DNA from: Anticarsia gemmatalis
Lineage: Eukaryota; Arthropoda; Insecta; Lepidoptera; Erebidae
Assembly: GCF_050436995.1 (NCBI RefSeq)
Contig: NC_134763.1
Coordinates: 10,907,001-10,971,000 of the forward strand
DNA length: 64,000 bases
Reading direction: 5' to 3'
Positions within the stretch are counted from its first letter, which is position 1. Every line of letters starts with the position of its first letter. The notes below the pieces were generated by a model. It saw only the letters and a program-made list of their open reading frames with translations, was not told the DNA's origin and ran no database searches. A program made the translations under genes and the position numbers. This document shows positions 45,184-56,197 of the stretch, one piece after another.

Positions 45184-45399
45184 TCTATACTAATATTATA
45201 AGGCTGAAGAGTTTGTTTGTTTGTTGGTTTGAACGCGCTTATCTCAGAAATTACTGGTTCGATTTGAAAAATTCTTTCAGTGTTAGATAGTCCATTTATC
45301 GAGGAAGGCAGAGAAGCAATAAGAAATGTTACGAAAACGGGGAAAATTATGACCCATTCTCTCTTATGTGACGCAAGTGATGTTGCGCGGGTCAGCTAG
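45184..45399 (+). mobile_element. Non-autonomous Helitron (family H1) inside array unit 4
   Basis: It starts TCTATACTAATATTATAAG after host A and ends CTAG before host T, with the hairpin region near the 3' end ('gcaagtgatgttgcgcg', one stem loop base changed). The segment that holds 'cctataggctat' in other copies is deleted. It provides a clean boundary because the surrounding repeat unit continues on both sides. Confidence 0.85.
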
Positions 45400-45714
45400 T
45401 GTATTATATATCAGAATTAAATAAACGGCTAGCCATCGAGAAATTGTACATGAAAAGCTTTTTAGCACGTCTACCGGGCTCCGTAAGAACTAATTTTGTA
45501 GTACATTTCAAATGTCAAACTCTATATTTGATAAAAAATTTCAATTGTTTTAAGGATAAATGTCGTGTAAATTCTGATTAGGTCTACAGTGTTTTGTCTC
45601 TTTTAATCAATTTAGTTACGTAAATAAGAGAATAAGACAGAAACCTTCATAACACGACACAAATACTCACAGTGTCCGTACAATATGTAACAAGCCTTTG
45701 ACTATTAATATATA

Positions 45715-46237
45715 AAAAGACATGTATACAGATCCAGAAAACGGCACATGGTTTGTTGCGATCCATTAATTGGTAAAATGTTTTTGGTAACATGTAAAGT
45801 CATGATGTTTATCATCATCACGTCAATCAATAAGAGAACGTGCCACAAAACTCCCCTTATTACAAACCATACCCCATAAAGATTTCAGGGTTATTATCCC
45901 ACAGTTACGCCGTCATTATAACCGGACTATAAAAGTTGGCCGCCAGTCCGTAACTAAGCCAATCTTGGTTTATGCCCACTAAAACTGGTGGTATAAATTG
46001 ATACTATAAATAGTTCGAGTTAGGTTATAGGTTTGGTTACAACTTTCGGAATGAGTTCTGTTAGAAGGGTTCTAAAAATTATATTATATATTCCTTCAGG
46101 GTTTATAACAGCGTGTGCAGGGTTAAAAGGAGGGAGGAAGAGCTATTAGGCTTCACTTTCTACGGATTTTTTTCCTTTTAAGCCTGACGGAATGACCTGC
46201 CGAATGAGTAATTGTGTACTCAATAACTTCACAAGAG
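45715..46237. other. Unassigned AT-rich DNA
   Basis: Nothing recognised. Confidence 0.4.
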
Positions 46238-46296
46238 AGAAATTATTATTATGACTAAATCTTCTCCATCAGAAATTATTATTATGACTAAATCTT
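46238..46296 (+). repeat. 33-bp tandem duplication
   Basis: A 26-base word beginning agaaattattattatgac occurs at 46238 and again at 46271, a two-copy duplication with 33-bp period and no mismatch in the shared part. Confidence 0.75.
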
Positions 46297-47414
46297 TCGT
46301 GTGGTAATTAAAAGAAATCTAAGTAGACAATCCATTGCTGCACAAAACATTAGTTAATTTAAGATGCCATTTTTGGTTCATAAATACCAATAAAAAAATA
46401 AGGCAGACAAACATAAGGCATCAAATACCACATACGCAACCATTAACCGTACAAAAGTAAAACGCAAATCCTTCTTCAGGTATCACAGCACTAATCAATA
46501 AAGCATTCCGGCCAGTCGGAAACTACATTCATTATTCAGTGCTACAGTACAGATAGTATCTGCTGTGTAAAATTACACTTCCTTCCCTTATACAGTGAAC
46601 CATCGCTTCAAGCGCTTAAACCGCTTGAGGAGCAAGGGCCGTAACTCGTTCGCTCACGGTAGTTGAACAAACACTACGCTGTATAAAACTTTGCTGAGTG
46701 TTGAAACGTGAAATCTTGCGTTTTTGTAGCTGTTGTTCCGATTGAGAATTTCGGATGTTTTAACATTTTGTTTTATTTTGCTTGGTTCGGCGTTTTTTGG
46801 GGGAATGTTTGTGGTTGTTTTTGTACGCTTTTAAGCTAGATTTTATTGTAATATGGAGTACTTTTAGACCTGTGCTTACTTATGTACTTGATTATCGAAT
46901 CTTCTGAAGTTCAGAGCTTATCTATTGAATAAATCGTTCACAAATAGACGTAAAATTTTAAAAGCAATTAGGTGCACTGGGGAATTTAGTTCTATTTTTT
47001 GTGTATTTCTTATCACTTTAACAGTTCAAATAGAACAATCACACACTAACATGAATAGTTAAATTAACCAACATAATTAAAATTAACACGTCTATCGATT
47101 ATTTTAAACAACCACACAAATCATTGTTAACATACAAAAACTACAACAAGAAATATATTCCAAAAAATACATGTTACTTTAAATTCAAAATACAAAGTTT
47201 TTTTAACAAGAAACTCCTAAAGCAACTGTTTATTTAAACTTGTACGGAGTGTACAAAACATTTTATCAGATGTGAAGCGAGACGTTATCTGAACAACGTC
47301 GTACACCAACAGTACCGAGCTTGAGTCTTTTAAACTTTGAAATTCAAGTAATGGTTATTGTAGAAGACGTTTTAATTGGATTTTTAATAGAATTTATAAC
47401 TATAAATAAATAAA
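46297..47414. other. Unassigned AT-rich DNA with one balanced patch
   Basis: The patch at about 46505-46700 contains 'ggccagtcggaaac', 'cgcttcaagcgcttaaaccg' with inverted 'aagcgctt'-type symmetry, and the shared 17-mer 'aaattacacttccttcc'. It is a possible regulatory element. The rest is featureless. Confidence 0.4.
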
Positions 47415-47510
47415 TTTTACTGTAGCCCACTTTCTTACTACTGGGCAAGGATTGTCCTCTCTCAATGAATCATCGTTTGCTGGTCAAGTGCGGATTAAAA
47501 ATGTTATATT
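47415..47510 (+). repeat. Dispersed repeat family C fragment
   Basis: 'tgtagcccactttcttac', 'tactgggcaaggattgtcc' and 'ctggtcaagtgcggatt' match family C words with gaps. Confidence 0.4.
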
Positions 47511-47682
47511 AAAAATACTAGTGGAATTAATTTTAAAAAAGATAATAGCAATATTTGCTATAAATAAAAAAACAAAATTATTAATTCAGATTTAAAAATT
47601 TAAAAGCATTCTTAATATTTAACCTAGAAACTGACTCATAAGCCCTAGAAACAGGTGAAGGAAATTAGCGGAGTGGGTCATC

Positions 47683-47825
47683 TTATCGCAATTCTGTGTT
47701 GTCTATACTGTCAAGTATCGAGGGTTTGACATTTAAAATGTACTGCCACAATAGATCATACGAAGACCGGTAGAGGTGCTAAACAGCCCCTTGCCGGTAG
47801 TCGATAATAGTAAAGGATTGAGCTC
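47683..47825 (+). mobile_element. Family A MITE, diverged
   Basis: Ends 'tatcgcaattctgtgttgtc' and 'aaaggattgagct' match degraded family A ends. The core has 'gtcaagtatcgagggtttg', 'aaaatgtactgccacaatag' and 'ccggtagaggtgct'. Confidence 0.6.
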
Positions 47826-48402
47826 CTGGTCAGTAGAAATAAATCGTTGACGTCTTTGTGTTTTGCTAACAAATATAATATTATAAAATAATTCCACACG
47901 ACAGCCACATACAGTACAAAAACTTTCAGTACAGTAATAAACAACGGCGTTGGTGTATTTTTTATTTATTTAAGTGCAGCTATCTGTGGAGTGGAAGAAT
48001 TATGGGCGCAACGTGACGACTTAATCTGTCTAAACCGTGTACCGACGAGAGAAATGGGAAAATAATTTTCATTTGCTCTTTTGCAAGAAGTCTGTTTGGT
48101 TTTTCGGGTTTTGGTACGTTTATGTTTGTGTATTGTTGTTTTATTGTGTGTGTGGAAGGTTTTATGTTGCGTAAAAGTTATTTTGGATGCTATGTTTTGG
48201 GGTTAAACTGTAGCGTTTGGTATTGGTTTCACTCATTGGCCTGAATACATCTATTGCAGATGATTAAGGTGGCGTCAGGTAGAATTCGTGCACTTTTGTT
48301 CGTGGCTGAAAAGGCCTATGCGGGAGTGGCAACTGCGACCACATTAAGGTATTGGTTTAGTGACACATTTTACTGTAATTTTTTTAAAGACAAACTGTGC
48401 AG
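47826..48402. other. Unassigned AT-rich DNA
   Basis: Nothing recognised. Confidence 0.4.
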
Positions 48403-48663
48403 TCATTTTTTTGTATAAAGTGTTATAGGAGTACTTCTCTGTTTCATTATTGTACTGACCTGATGGGATTGTTGCCTGTACGATGAGAAGTCCAGAACAT
48501 TACCAATCGGGTTCCTATATTTCTTATCACAGAGAATGTTCTTGGCATATTTTTGGGCTCTTCTTGAGATTCCATCCAGACCCGAAGGCGTAGTGAATGC
48601 GACTACTAACTTAAATTCACTATCGCAGCGCCACAGTCTGTAGTATATGCTAGTAATACGCAA
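48403..48663 (-). pseudogene. Possible C-terminal remnant of a LINE ORF2
   Basis: The 86-codon frame has YYRLW near the start, then LDGISRRAQKYAKNIL at residues 29-44. Many insect non-LTR elements (Jockey/CR1-like) carry, after the RT, a 'W ... LD-x-hydrophobic-Q-RRA-x-(R/K)-x-I' segment in this arrangement. Only this short part is open. No RT motifs were found upstream, and the rest of the frame matches nothing I know. It is a remnant at best; a chance frame is the alternative. Confidence 0.3.
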
Positions 48664-49490
48664 CGTATAAAAACAATCTTTATTTTTACACGATTTTCCT
48701 CACCTATAACCATGTCGTTGGTTACGTACACAATATATCAAATAACAGTATGCCAACCACTACCCATCAACCAATCAATAATAAAAATAGTCACAAAACA
48801 TCACAAATCAAAACCTAACTCTATTCAACTGTATCTCAAACGTTCCTAAAAAAGAAACGGAGACACTCAGCCCGAGACTGCTTGAGCTCACATTCAATTC
48901 GGCCGTCGGTTTTCGTCACACACACTCGTTGCAATTTGCAACGAAAACATCTCTTTATCCAAACTGCAATGCGAGTGCAAAAGACTTATTCGGCATCCTA
49001 CGCGCTCCATTCAAGGAGCAGGCTAAGTAAGAAAAATCGGGTCTCCTTTTTTCTACCAAGCTTTTCAGGGTTGAATGAAAGGGGTTGTCAATATTTTGAG
49101 CGGTATGAATGGACCTCTGTAGTGGATGTCAATGGAGGCTTAAGTACGCCGTGTGCTTCTCCATTTGGTTTGACGAAAGATAAAAAAGTGCTATTTTAAA
49201 ATTACATTTTGACTTTTTGCTTGAAGACCAGCGATGTGATCGCTAAGGCCAAATTGTTTGAAACCTATAAATCAAATCTAAAATAGCTTAGATGATATAG
49301 ATATAGTGATTCCCTTAAATAGTGTGATACAAAATTATCATTACTAATCCAATAAATTACTAAATAATTAAATATATGTTGTAAAAATGTAATCTACGTG
49401 TTGTTCAATCTTTTGATTAAATAACACATAGCTTACATAGTTTTCTATGGGACCATTTTCAAGCTTTAATAAAAATTTGGGGGTTATTAA
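48664..49490. other. Unassigned DNA with a 105-codon frame
   Basis: The plus frame 48882-49199 is in a balanced, non-repetitive segment (about 48860-49190). Its protein has no domain I recognise. It could be an untranslated exon, a conserved non-coding element or chance. Confidence 0.3.
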
Positions 49491-49492
49491 AA

Positions 49493-49560
49493 AAGTGGGG
49501 TAGCTTTTGCCCAGCAGTGGGATACGTGTCAAACAAAACCTAAGTTTATGGACTGAGGCA
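49493..49560 (+). repeat. Fragment of a LINE 3' end
   Basis: 'gcttttgcccagcagtggg' followed by 'atacgtgtc' matches the 'FAQQW' codon stretch and 3' end common to copies of insect LINEs in Lepidoptera. Only about 60 bp. Confidence 0.35.
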
Positions 49561-50089
49561 TAAACTTTTACATTGACATCGTATAATTACTACATTAAAT
49601 AGTGATGCACAAAATCGATGAATAATCCAAAGTCCTTAACAGTTCAAATTACAACACAAACTTGCTGAACTCACTTCGTTGTAACTTGGCTCTATTACAC
49701 AACTGTCGAACTGAATGAACGTAAAATGTGCACTGTATTGCGATCTACATGTTTGGGTAGAATGCTAGTGTTGAGGAGAAAGTTTTTGTTTTGAATAAAA
49801 GGTCATATTGATTTACTACTTTTTAATTTCACTGGAATTCAGAAGCGTATTTTGACTATTTGTAGGCTAAGTAAGTCTTGATATAAGTATTGAATCAATA
49901 TATAAATACGGCATGCTATTCAACATTGCTAAAAATCCATACAAATTATAATTTAGCCGATCACGCCTTTTGTTGGATTTTGGCGAAATTTCATGATTTT
50001 TAGTAGCACTCCAGAGTATAACATACTCATACTCATTGGGTTAATTAGGTATGATCTTTAAAAAATACTCTGCGCTGAGTTGTTAATAT
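49561..50089. other. Unassigned AT-rich DNA
   Basis: Nothing recognised. Confidence 0.4.
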
Positions 50090-50333
50090 TCTATACTTAT
50101 ATTATAAAGCTGAAGAGTTTGTTTGTTTATTTGTTTGTTTGAACGCGCTAATCTTGGGAACTACTGGTCCGATTTGAAAAATTCAGTGTTAGATAGCCCA
50201 TTTATCGAGGAAGGCTATAGGCTATATAGCATCACGCTACGACCAATAGGAGCAGAGTACCAGTGATAAATGTTACAAAAACGGGGAAAATTTTCTCTTA
50301 TGTGACGCAAGCGAAGTTGCGCGAGTCAGCTAG
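50090..50333 (+). mobile_element. Non-autonomous Helitron (family H1)
   Basis: It runs from TCTATACTTATATTATAAAG to CTAG (50330-50333) followed by T, with the hairpin 'gcaagcgaagttgcgcg' intact. It lacks the 'gggtcataat' block seen at 45184. Length 244 bp. Confidence 0.85.
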
Positions 50334-50799
50334 TATGTCATAAACGGGTTTTTTATAAATAAATAAATACATCTTTATTTACGGTAATAAGGTATCTAAT
50401 CTAAAACATCCCCAGATCTAATTCTATGTACATTTTTGGCAACTCTAAAATCCTCTCAAAAACGCATGTGTCTGACACAACTTAGTGTCGACACCAATGG
50501 CAACACACCCATATCGTGCCTCACCCTTTTGAGATAGCTCAAAGCCAATTAGATGCGACGACAAGCCGAGGAGGCTGTGCAGGCTGTATGCGTCGGCGGC
50601 GCCTTTATACTACTTTGTTACATCGTGTTTAGATCCACTGATACTGGATGTTGATTTAAGATGATGGAGTATGCTTATCAATTGGTGCTTGAGAATTTGT
50701 AGCTGATATTTTTACACTGCGTAGATTAATTAATCATCTAGCCTTTAGTTGAAAGTTCTATTAATATTCTTCTATTCTGCTACTTATAAATATTTTTCC
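50334..50799. other. Unassigned DNA with a balanced patch
   Basis: About 50455-50610 is balanced and non-repetitive ('gacgacaagccgaggaggc', 'gcgtcggcggcgcc'), with no frame. It is a candidate conserved element. Confidence 0.35.
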
Positions 50800-50865
50800 T
50801 ATCCCACTGCTAGGAAAGTGTCTTCTCCCGAAACCACGCTGGATAAGTGTGGTTTGAAAAAAAGT
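50800..50865 (+). repeat. Dispersed repeat family C fragment
   Basis: 'tcccactgctaggaaag', 'ccacgctggataagtgtgg' match family C. Confidence 0.45.
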
Positions 50866-50974
50866 ATAATATTGCAAAAGTAATCTTTTTTGTCCGATAT
50901 ACTCAACGAATATAACAAAATGGGCCTTACATCGTTGATGACGAAACCTAGAAGTATTACACATACTTCTAGCT

Positions 50975-51030
50975 ACACGTTCGGGTATAACAGATGAGAT
51001 GTTATGTATGGTATTTAAAAAAAAAGCCTG
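50975..51030 (+). repeat. 3' end of SINE family 2
   Basis: 'cgttcgggtataacagatg' then 'gttatgtatgg' and an A run, as at 39536-39585. Confidence 0.5.
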
Positions 51031-53296
51031 TCAGTATATAAATGTAAGTACTAGAAGTAGCATAAAGTGCAGTTTCGTAAACTAATAGCAACAAAATATA
51101 TTATTGAATATTAACAATTTCAAAGAACGATACCAAGAAACTTAAGTCGTTTGAACAATATCCAATGTTGTCAAAGGTATAAAAAGTACGGACCACAAAG
51201 CATTTCCTGACTCAATTTATTATTTAATTAAGTGCCGGTACGTTTGCGAAGCCAAGATATTGCGTAGAAATATTTTACGAAACCCTTTTTTTCTGACCCA
51301 ATAACATGTAATTATTTTTTTCTGCACGGAAGTGGGGACAGCCAAGTCAAATTATGGTTTTGTTGTTGTTTAATTCAAGAACATTAACGTTTTATTCAAG
51401 AATTTAAGAAACAAGAAACTGGACATAGTTCCAAAAATTAAATAACGGTACTATTTTTTTATTATGAAATAGGCAAAATCATTGCTATTTTAATCTAAAT
51501 AGTGATATATTCTGTTAAAGTTGTAAGTTGCAATAATACTAAATTAATGTCTAGTTTACTTTTAAGTAAACGTTTTAAGTTATATTTTTTATCTAGAAAT
51601 TTACTATTTGCTTGTAAATTTGAGCTCAAATCATAACACTAATAGGGTCTATGAAGAACCATTTAAACCTAAAATCAAATCCAAATTAAATTCTCAATAT
51701 CAATAACCTTAAAACTTTATCACTCACACACTGAAAACACCAATAATTTGACCTCAATCTGGAAACTTTGCTCTTAATTAAACATCCGAACTGTAGTGAG
51801 TCAAATTTGAGAGTTTCAAGCACCGATTCAGGTGTTGTCTATAATAAAATAGAACTTGGCTGTGAAACTTCGTGCATAGTGCCGTTGTCTCCGGCTAGTT
51901 TACGCTTTGATATAGATGCTTAATTTAAGTGTCAGCTAACTTAATACGAATGTAAGGTAGCTCTAAATATTGTTACAGAGAGATTCAAATATGTTTGTAA
52001 AGGAAAATCATGTGGTGCTTTACTTAACATAGTTTTCTAGTACTTAAAAAGATGTCATGGGTTTGATTCCCTCTCGATACAATAAAAATAATTATGCTAT
52101 ATTATAATTGCTTGAATCAAGAACAAGTTTAATCACTTATTACTCCAGAAGCCTTCAGGGCTATTATTTTAAGAAAGATAAAATGAACAATTACATAAGC
52201 TGATTAAATAGATTGAAAATTATGATTTATTAACGTAACGTAGTGAAAAATATGTATTCATAAAAAAATGGATAACCCTAATACATAATCCTAAATGATA
52301 TTCTCATAAAAAAAAATCGCTACTAACAGTTATTCCACATAATTTCAAACAAAACTCAACACCATTTTAAATCCATTCCCAAAAAATAAAGAAAAACTCC
52401 TTAAAGTGCGTTTTCAACGGTCCCTTAAAACGTTGTATTCAATCGACTGACTAATCAATCTTAGTTCTTCACCTAATTAGAGACGCCAACAAACTTGCTA
52501 ATGAAAGAATCTACGGGAAAAATGAGGGTAGACGATATTCTTTCAACATTGAGTTGGGGTTCCGTAGGGTATAAGTTACTGGGCTATTTTTTTTTCGATG
52601 AATAATTGGTGTAGTTTTTAGAAATCATACGCATACAAATAAAACAATATTAATAAATTCTTCAAATTTTGGCGTACACGGCTCTGTCTGTTATTATAGA
52701 TATTACGATTAGGTATGATTTTTATTTACATCTAGAATGAGTCTTATAGTTTACATATTCCATCTTCAAACTACAATTTGCTTAATTTTGCTAGTGTAGT
52801 CTTTTTTTACTGAACGGAAAACCGAGCTTTGTTGGATATTAGCATAGCTAAAATTATTTAAACCCACTGGGTCAATTGAGACACAGACTTTCAAAGTTAA
52901 AAAAAAAAAGACTACTTAGTAATACAAATCTAAACCTTCCCAATGCTATCTTTACAACATATACTGTCTTACGGATCCCTATTCTGATCTTCTTCACTCT
53001 TAACAACAAGTAACTCTGACTTAGTGAAACGTTGGGATAAATTAGTCCGTTCATATTTCTATCCGAATATTACACTCAATTCTCTGTATTACTTTATTCG
53101 GTAACATTCTTATTTTTGGTTCTAGGTAAACATTCTTGAGCAATTTTGTTTAAATTTGGCTTTTGTAAGGTTTGATAGTAGATGGGTGAACGCTTAGTTA
53201 GAATTTTGTTATTCTATTTTGTATCTTACGTTTGACTGTTTGTTAAATTACCAATATCCTTTTACATCACACTTGTTATATCATAATGTACGAAGA
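51031..53296. other. Mostly unassigned AT-rich DNA
   Basis: A B-box-like GGTTTGATTCC at 52060-52070 ('tcatgggtttgattccctc') is probably the relic of a tRNA-derived SINE. No gene was recognised. Confidence 0.4.
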
Positions 53297-53560
53297 TGCT
53301 GAGCGACCCACGCTACTTCGCTTGTGTCACATAAGAGAGAATGGGTCAAGATTTTCCCCGTTTTTGTAACATTTTTTATTGCTACTCTGCTCCTATTGGT
53401 CGCAGCGTGATGATATATAACCTATAACCTTCCTCGATAAATGGACTATCTAACACTGAAAGAATTTTTCAAATCGGCCCAGTAGTTCCTGAGATTAGCG
53501 CGTTCAAACAAACAAACAAACAAACAAACAAACTCTTCAGCTTTATAATATTAGTATAGA
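53297..53560 (-). mobile_element. Non-autonomous Helitron (family H1), mutated 3' end
   Basis: All H1 blocks are present, and the minus-strand start TCTATACTAATATTATAAAG is at 53560. The 3' terminus is changed ('gctgagcgaccc' instead of 'ctagctgaccc'), so CTAG is lost. A CAAA microsatellite (53506-53532) is expanded relative to other copies. Confidence 0.75.
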
Positions 53561-54098
53561 TAATAGATAACAAACCTATCACCATTAACTTAACAAGTTG
53601 AACTTGGAAAACCCTACCGACATTTTCCTGAAGCTAAGATTCGAACTGAAGATTCATACACGAATATTATTATGACCTAATAGTAAGACCTTAAAGGACC
53701 AAACAGAACAGTGTAAAGTAAAACCAGGATATTAGATTACAACGGGCTCAGGCTATTTATACATAAGCTATAAATATATGGACCATCTACAATTAGAAAC
53801 CAACAATACTGACTAAGGCAAACATGTAAGGTTACATATGAGATTTGGACGTAACCACGCTAGCCGCATCCGTTCTGTAAAGCTCACTGTGTTTGCTGTT
53901 GTATTGCTATTAATATCTACTATTGTGCTGGCAATTAAAAAGAGAAATTATAAAAATTTCATTGCTATTTTTACGAAGAATATGAGAATCGTAAGTAGAA
54001 CGAAAAAAAAAATATTTTTCAAAATCATCCGTTTCAGTAACTTAAAGCACAATTTTAAGGGTCTGTTTAACATACAACAATGTTTCTTGAGTACATTT
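53561..54098. other. Unassigned AT-rich DNA
   Basis: The 94-codon frame at 53838-54122 runs into the next hairpin and is not supported as a gene. Confidence 0.4.
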
Positions 54099-54170
54099 AG
54101 CGGTAGTTTATCTGTTCAATAGCGTTAAAACTCATATAAAAAAATGCTATTGAATAGATAAACTACCGCT
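54099..54170. repeat. Foldback element related to family F
   Basis: The 25-bp arms 54099-54123 and 54146-54170 are complementary with one mismatch; they begin AGCGGTAGTTTATC, the inner block of the element at 27749. The outer 'atgcccg' ends are missing, so this is a shortened relative. Confidence 0.65.
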
Positions 54171-54400
54171 GGGTAAGTTATTAAAACGGCGATAACTGAT
54201 ACTGCCAGTCTATTAATACCAACTTTAGGCTTTTTCAGCAGTCTCATACAGGGCGGTAGTGTATAGGAATGCTGATTACAAGCGTAAGGATTCCCGGGTC
54301 GTACAAAGTGATATGAGACTTTTCTAACTCTCAATAATATATCGGAGTTTAGTTACCCTCATTACTTGGGACTAAATTATTATTAGTTAAAAGTTGCTAT
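54171..54400. other. Unassigned DNA
   Basis: A possible B-box-like relic is at about 54282-54300 ('agcgtaaggattcccgggtcg'), not strong enough to call. Confidence 0.3.
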
Positions 54401-54409
54401 GGCATCTCA

Positions 54410-54452
54410 TACAATACTATTTATACCTTCGGGTATAACAGGCATAACATAT
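54410..54452 (+). repeat. 3' end of SINE family 2
   Basis: 'taccttcgggtataacagg' and 'cataacat' match the 3' end of the family. Confidence 0.45.
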
Positions 54453-54455
54453 ATT

Positions 54456-54670
54456 CTAGAGGCCACCCGCGACTTCGTCCGCGTAGAATCCCTTCCCGTG
54501 TAAATCCCGATCATTCGGGAATTCCGAGATAAAAAGTGCCTGTGGGTTATTCTAGGTCTTCAGCTTCTACATACCAAATTTCATCGTAATTGGTTCAGTA
54601 GTATTTGCGTGAAAGAGTAACAAACATCCATACATACTCACAAACTTTCGCATTAATAATATTAGTAGGA
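54456..54670 (-). mobile_element. Non-autonomous Helitron (family H2), full length
   Basis: CTAG at 54456-54459, hairpin 'cccgcgacttcgtccgcg', and the minus-strand start TCCTACTAATATTATTAATG at 54670 followed by T. It is the H2 partner of 16636-16846 in the opposite orientation. Length 215 bp. Confidence 0.85.
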
Positions 54671-55971
54671 TGTATCATCTTTAGTAAAAGAACTTTAAAC
54701 TAAGTAAGACCAATATAGCACTACTAAAACAAGATGACAAATCAAGTGATGAGACAAATCGTCTCGTGAATGAAAAAGGAGGTAGTACCCAGTGTTGGCA
54801 CACTGCCGATACCCGGATGTAGTCTAAGTATGGTTACTATTGGAACTCGATGAATAGTTGCAGTAGATGTTTAACTCGAAAGTAAATTATAATATTATAT
54901 CGACAAATAATTTACAGTTTTAAATAATTTTTACAATATATTTAATAATTGCATAACAATTTACTAACAAGTGGTTTCTATACGAATAGAACGCATTTCA
55001 TTTAAACAATTCAAAATTATATCAAAATACTTGACGTATTTTATTCTTACTTTTTCTGTTTCTTAATGCTCACAAAGCATAATATTATATACCACCTACC
55101 TAAGTCTTTGAAAATATTACGGTATGATAAATAAATAGCTTAATTTTAATGAAAACTCGGCAAGGATTACGAGAATTAGAACCTAACATTTCAAAATGAT
55201 GTACAAGGTAAAATATTGTAAGGTATATTTTGCTTTAAACTACAAAGAAATTAACCTGTCTCAGATAATTTAATTATAAAATAATATTATTATTATTAAT
55301 TTATAAAATAGTATTATTAACATACTATTTTCTTTAAGCAAATATTCAAAATTTTACAATTTTAATATAATTAAAATATCAAAAACATCTCGTATTCTCC
55401 GAACTGCTTAAACAAAGTAACTTTTTACAAAACTCACGTAGTAACAAGGCCAACTCACCCTTTCGAGATTATCTCACAATATTCTAAACACGAATCTATT
55501 TGCGAACAATAGTTACCACCCGGCAAGATTAGACGGCACTGAGACAGTTTCATTTGGCATGTCTGCATCTGTACAAGCCCTGAATAGCAAGGAGCCGGCT
55601 GAAACCGCTTTAAACCGGATCATCCGGACAAAATGGACGCCCGGATTGTATTAAACTGAAGAATTGTTTATGAGGAATCTGTTTTGTTTAATTAAGATTG
55701 AAATTGGGCTTGGTGTTGACATAGTTGTTAATTTTTTTAAGTACATAGTTGCTAAGGAAGACAAAAGATAAGACATAAGCATGTTACGTATACTTTAGAA
55801 TCGCCAATGTAGTATGGTAGGTTTTGTATCGAAAGCTGCACAGCGCCTTAAGCACATTATCAAGAACACTTACACCATTTAAATAGATACAAAAAAGACG
55901 TATGGGACAAATTTTATCAAGAAGATAGTAAAAGTTCGTTATTAAATTCGATTCGACATATTCGATAAACG
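54671..55971. other. Unassigned AT-rich DNA with one balanced patch
   Basis: The patch at about 55510-55650 ('ggagccggctgaaaccgc', 'accggatcatccgg') is non-repetitive and could be a conserved element. The rest is strongly AT-rich. Confidence 0.4.
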
Positions 55972-56197
55972 CCTCCGTGGCGCAGTGGTTTAAGTCACCA
56001 CACCGATACCATTGTGTCGGGAGGTCGCGGGTTCGATTCCCACACGGAACAATATTTTTGTGCGATTCACGAATAATTGTTTCGGGTCTGGGTGTGCATT
56101 GTGTACGTTGTTTGTATGTTTATAAAAGTCCCCTCGACACAAGAGCAATTCTTAGTGCGGGAGTTGTCATTAAAAGAAAATATATTTTTTTTTTTAA
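55972..56197 (+). mobile_element. tRNA-derived SINE (family 1), near full length
   Basis: The head has 'ctccgtggcgcagtggttta' (A box) and 'gcgggttcgattccc' (B box GGTTCGATTCC at 56030-56040). The body has 'gtttcgggtctgggtgtgc', 'caattcttagtgcggg' and the end is a T and A-rich tail. The head shows tRNA-like pairing between ctccgtg and cacacgga. Plus-strand frames at 55977-56280 are shadows of the SINE. Confidence 0.8.

Larger units (their letters stand above)
43608..45714. repeat. Tandem array of ~376-384-bp units containing a family A remnant
   Basis: Units begin with 'gacacaaatactcacagtg' at 43608, 44303, 44679, 45056 (as gacataaatacttacagtg) and 45656. Units 2 and 3 are 376 and 377 bp. Unit 4 is 600 bp with a 216-bp Helitron, so about 384 bp net. 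Unit 1 is enlarged by a SINE. Unit 5 breaks off after about 55 bp. Within each full unit, 'aacggctagc(t/c)atcgag', 'gtacatttcaaatgtcaaac' and nearby words are a family A core lacking its ends. A minus-strand frame of about 60-70 codons is kept in units 1-3, as expected of recent copies, not evidence of a gene. Confidence 0.85.

Noticed and set aside
43608..45714. CRISPR-like array
   Set aside because: Units are ~376 bp with no short-repeat and unique-spacer pattern, in a eukaryotic context.
55972..56055. tRNA gene
   Set aside because: The tRNA-like head is good, but the family 1 SINE body and tail follow directly.
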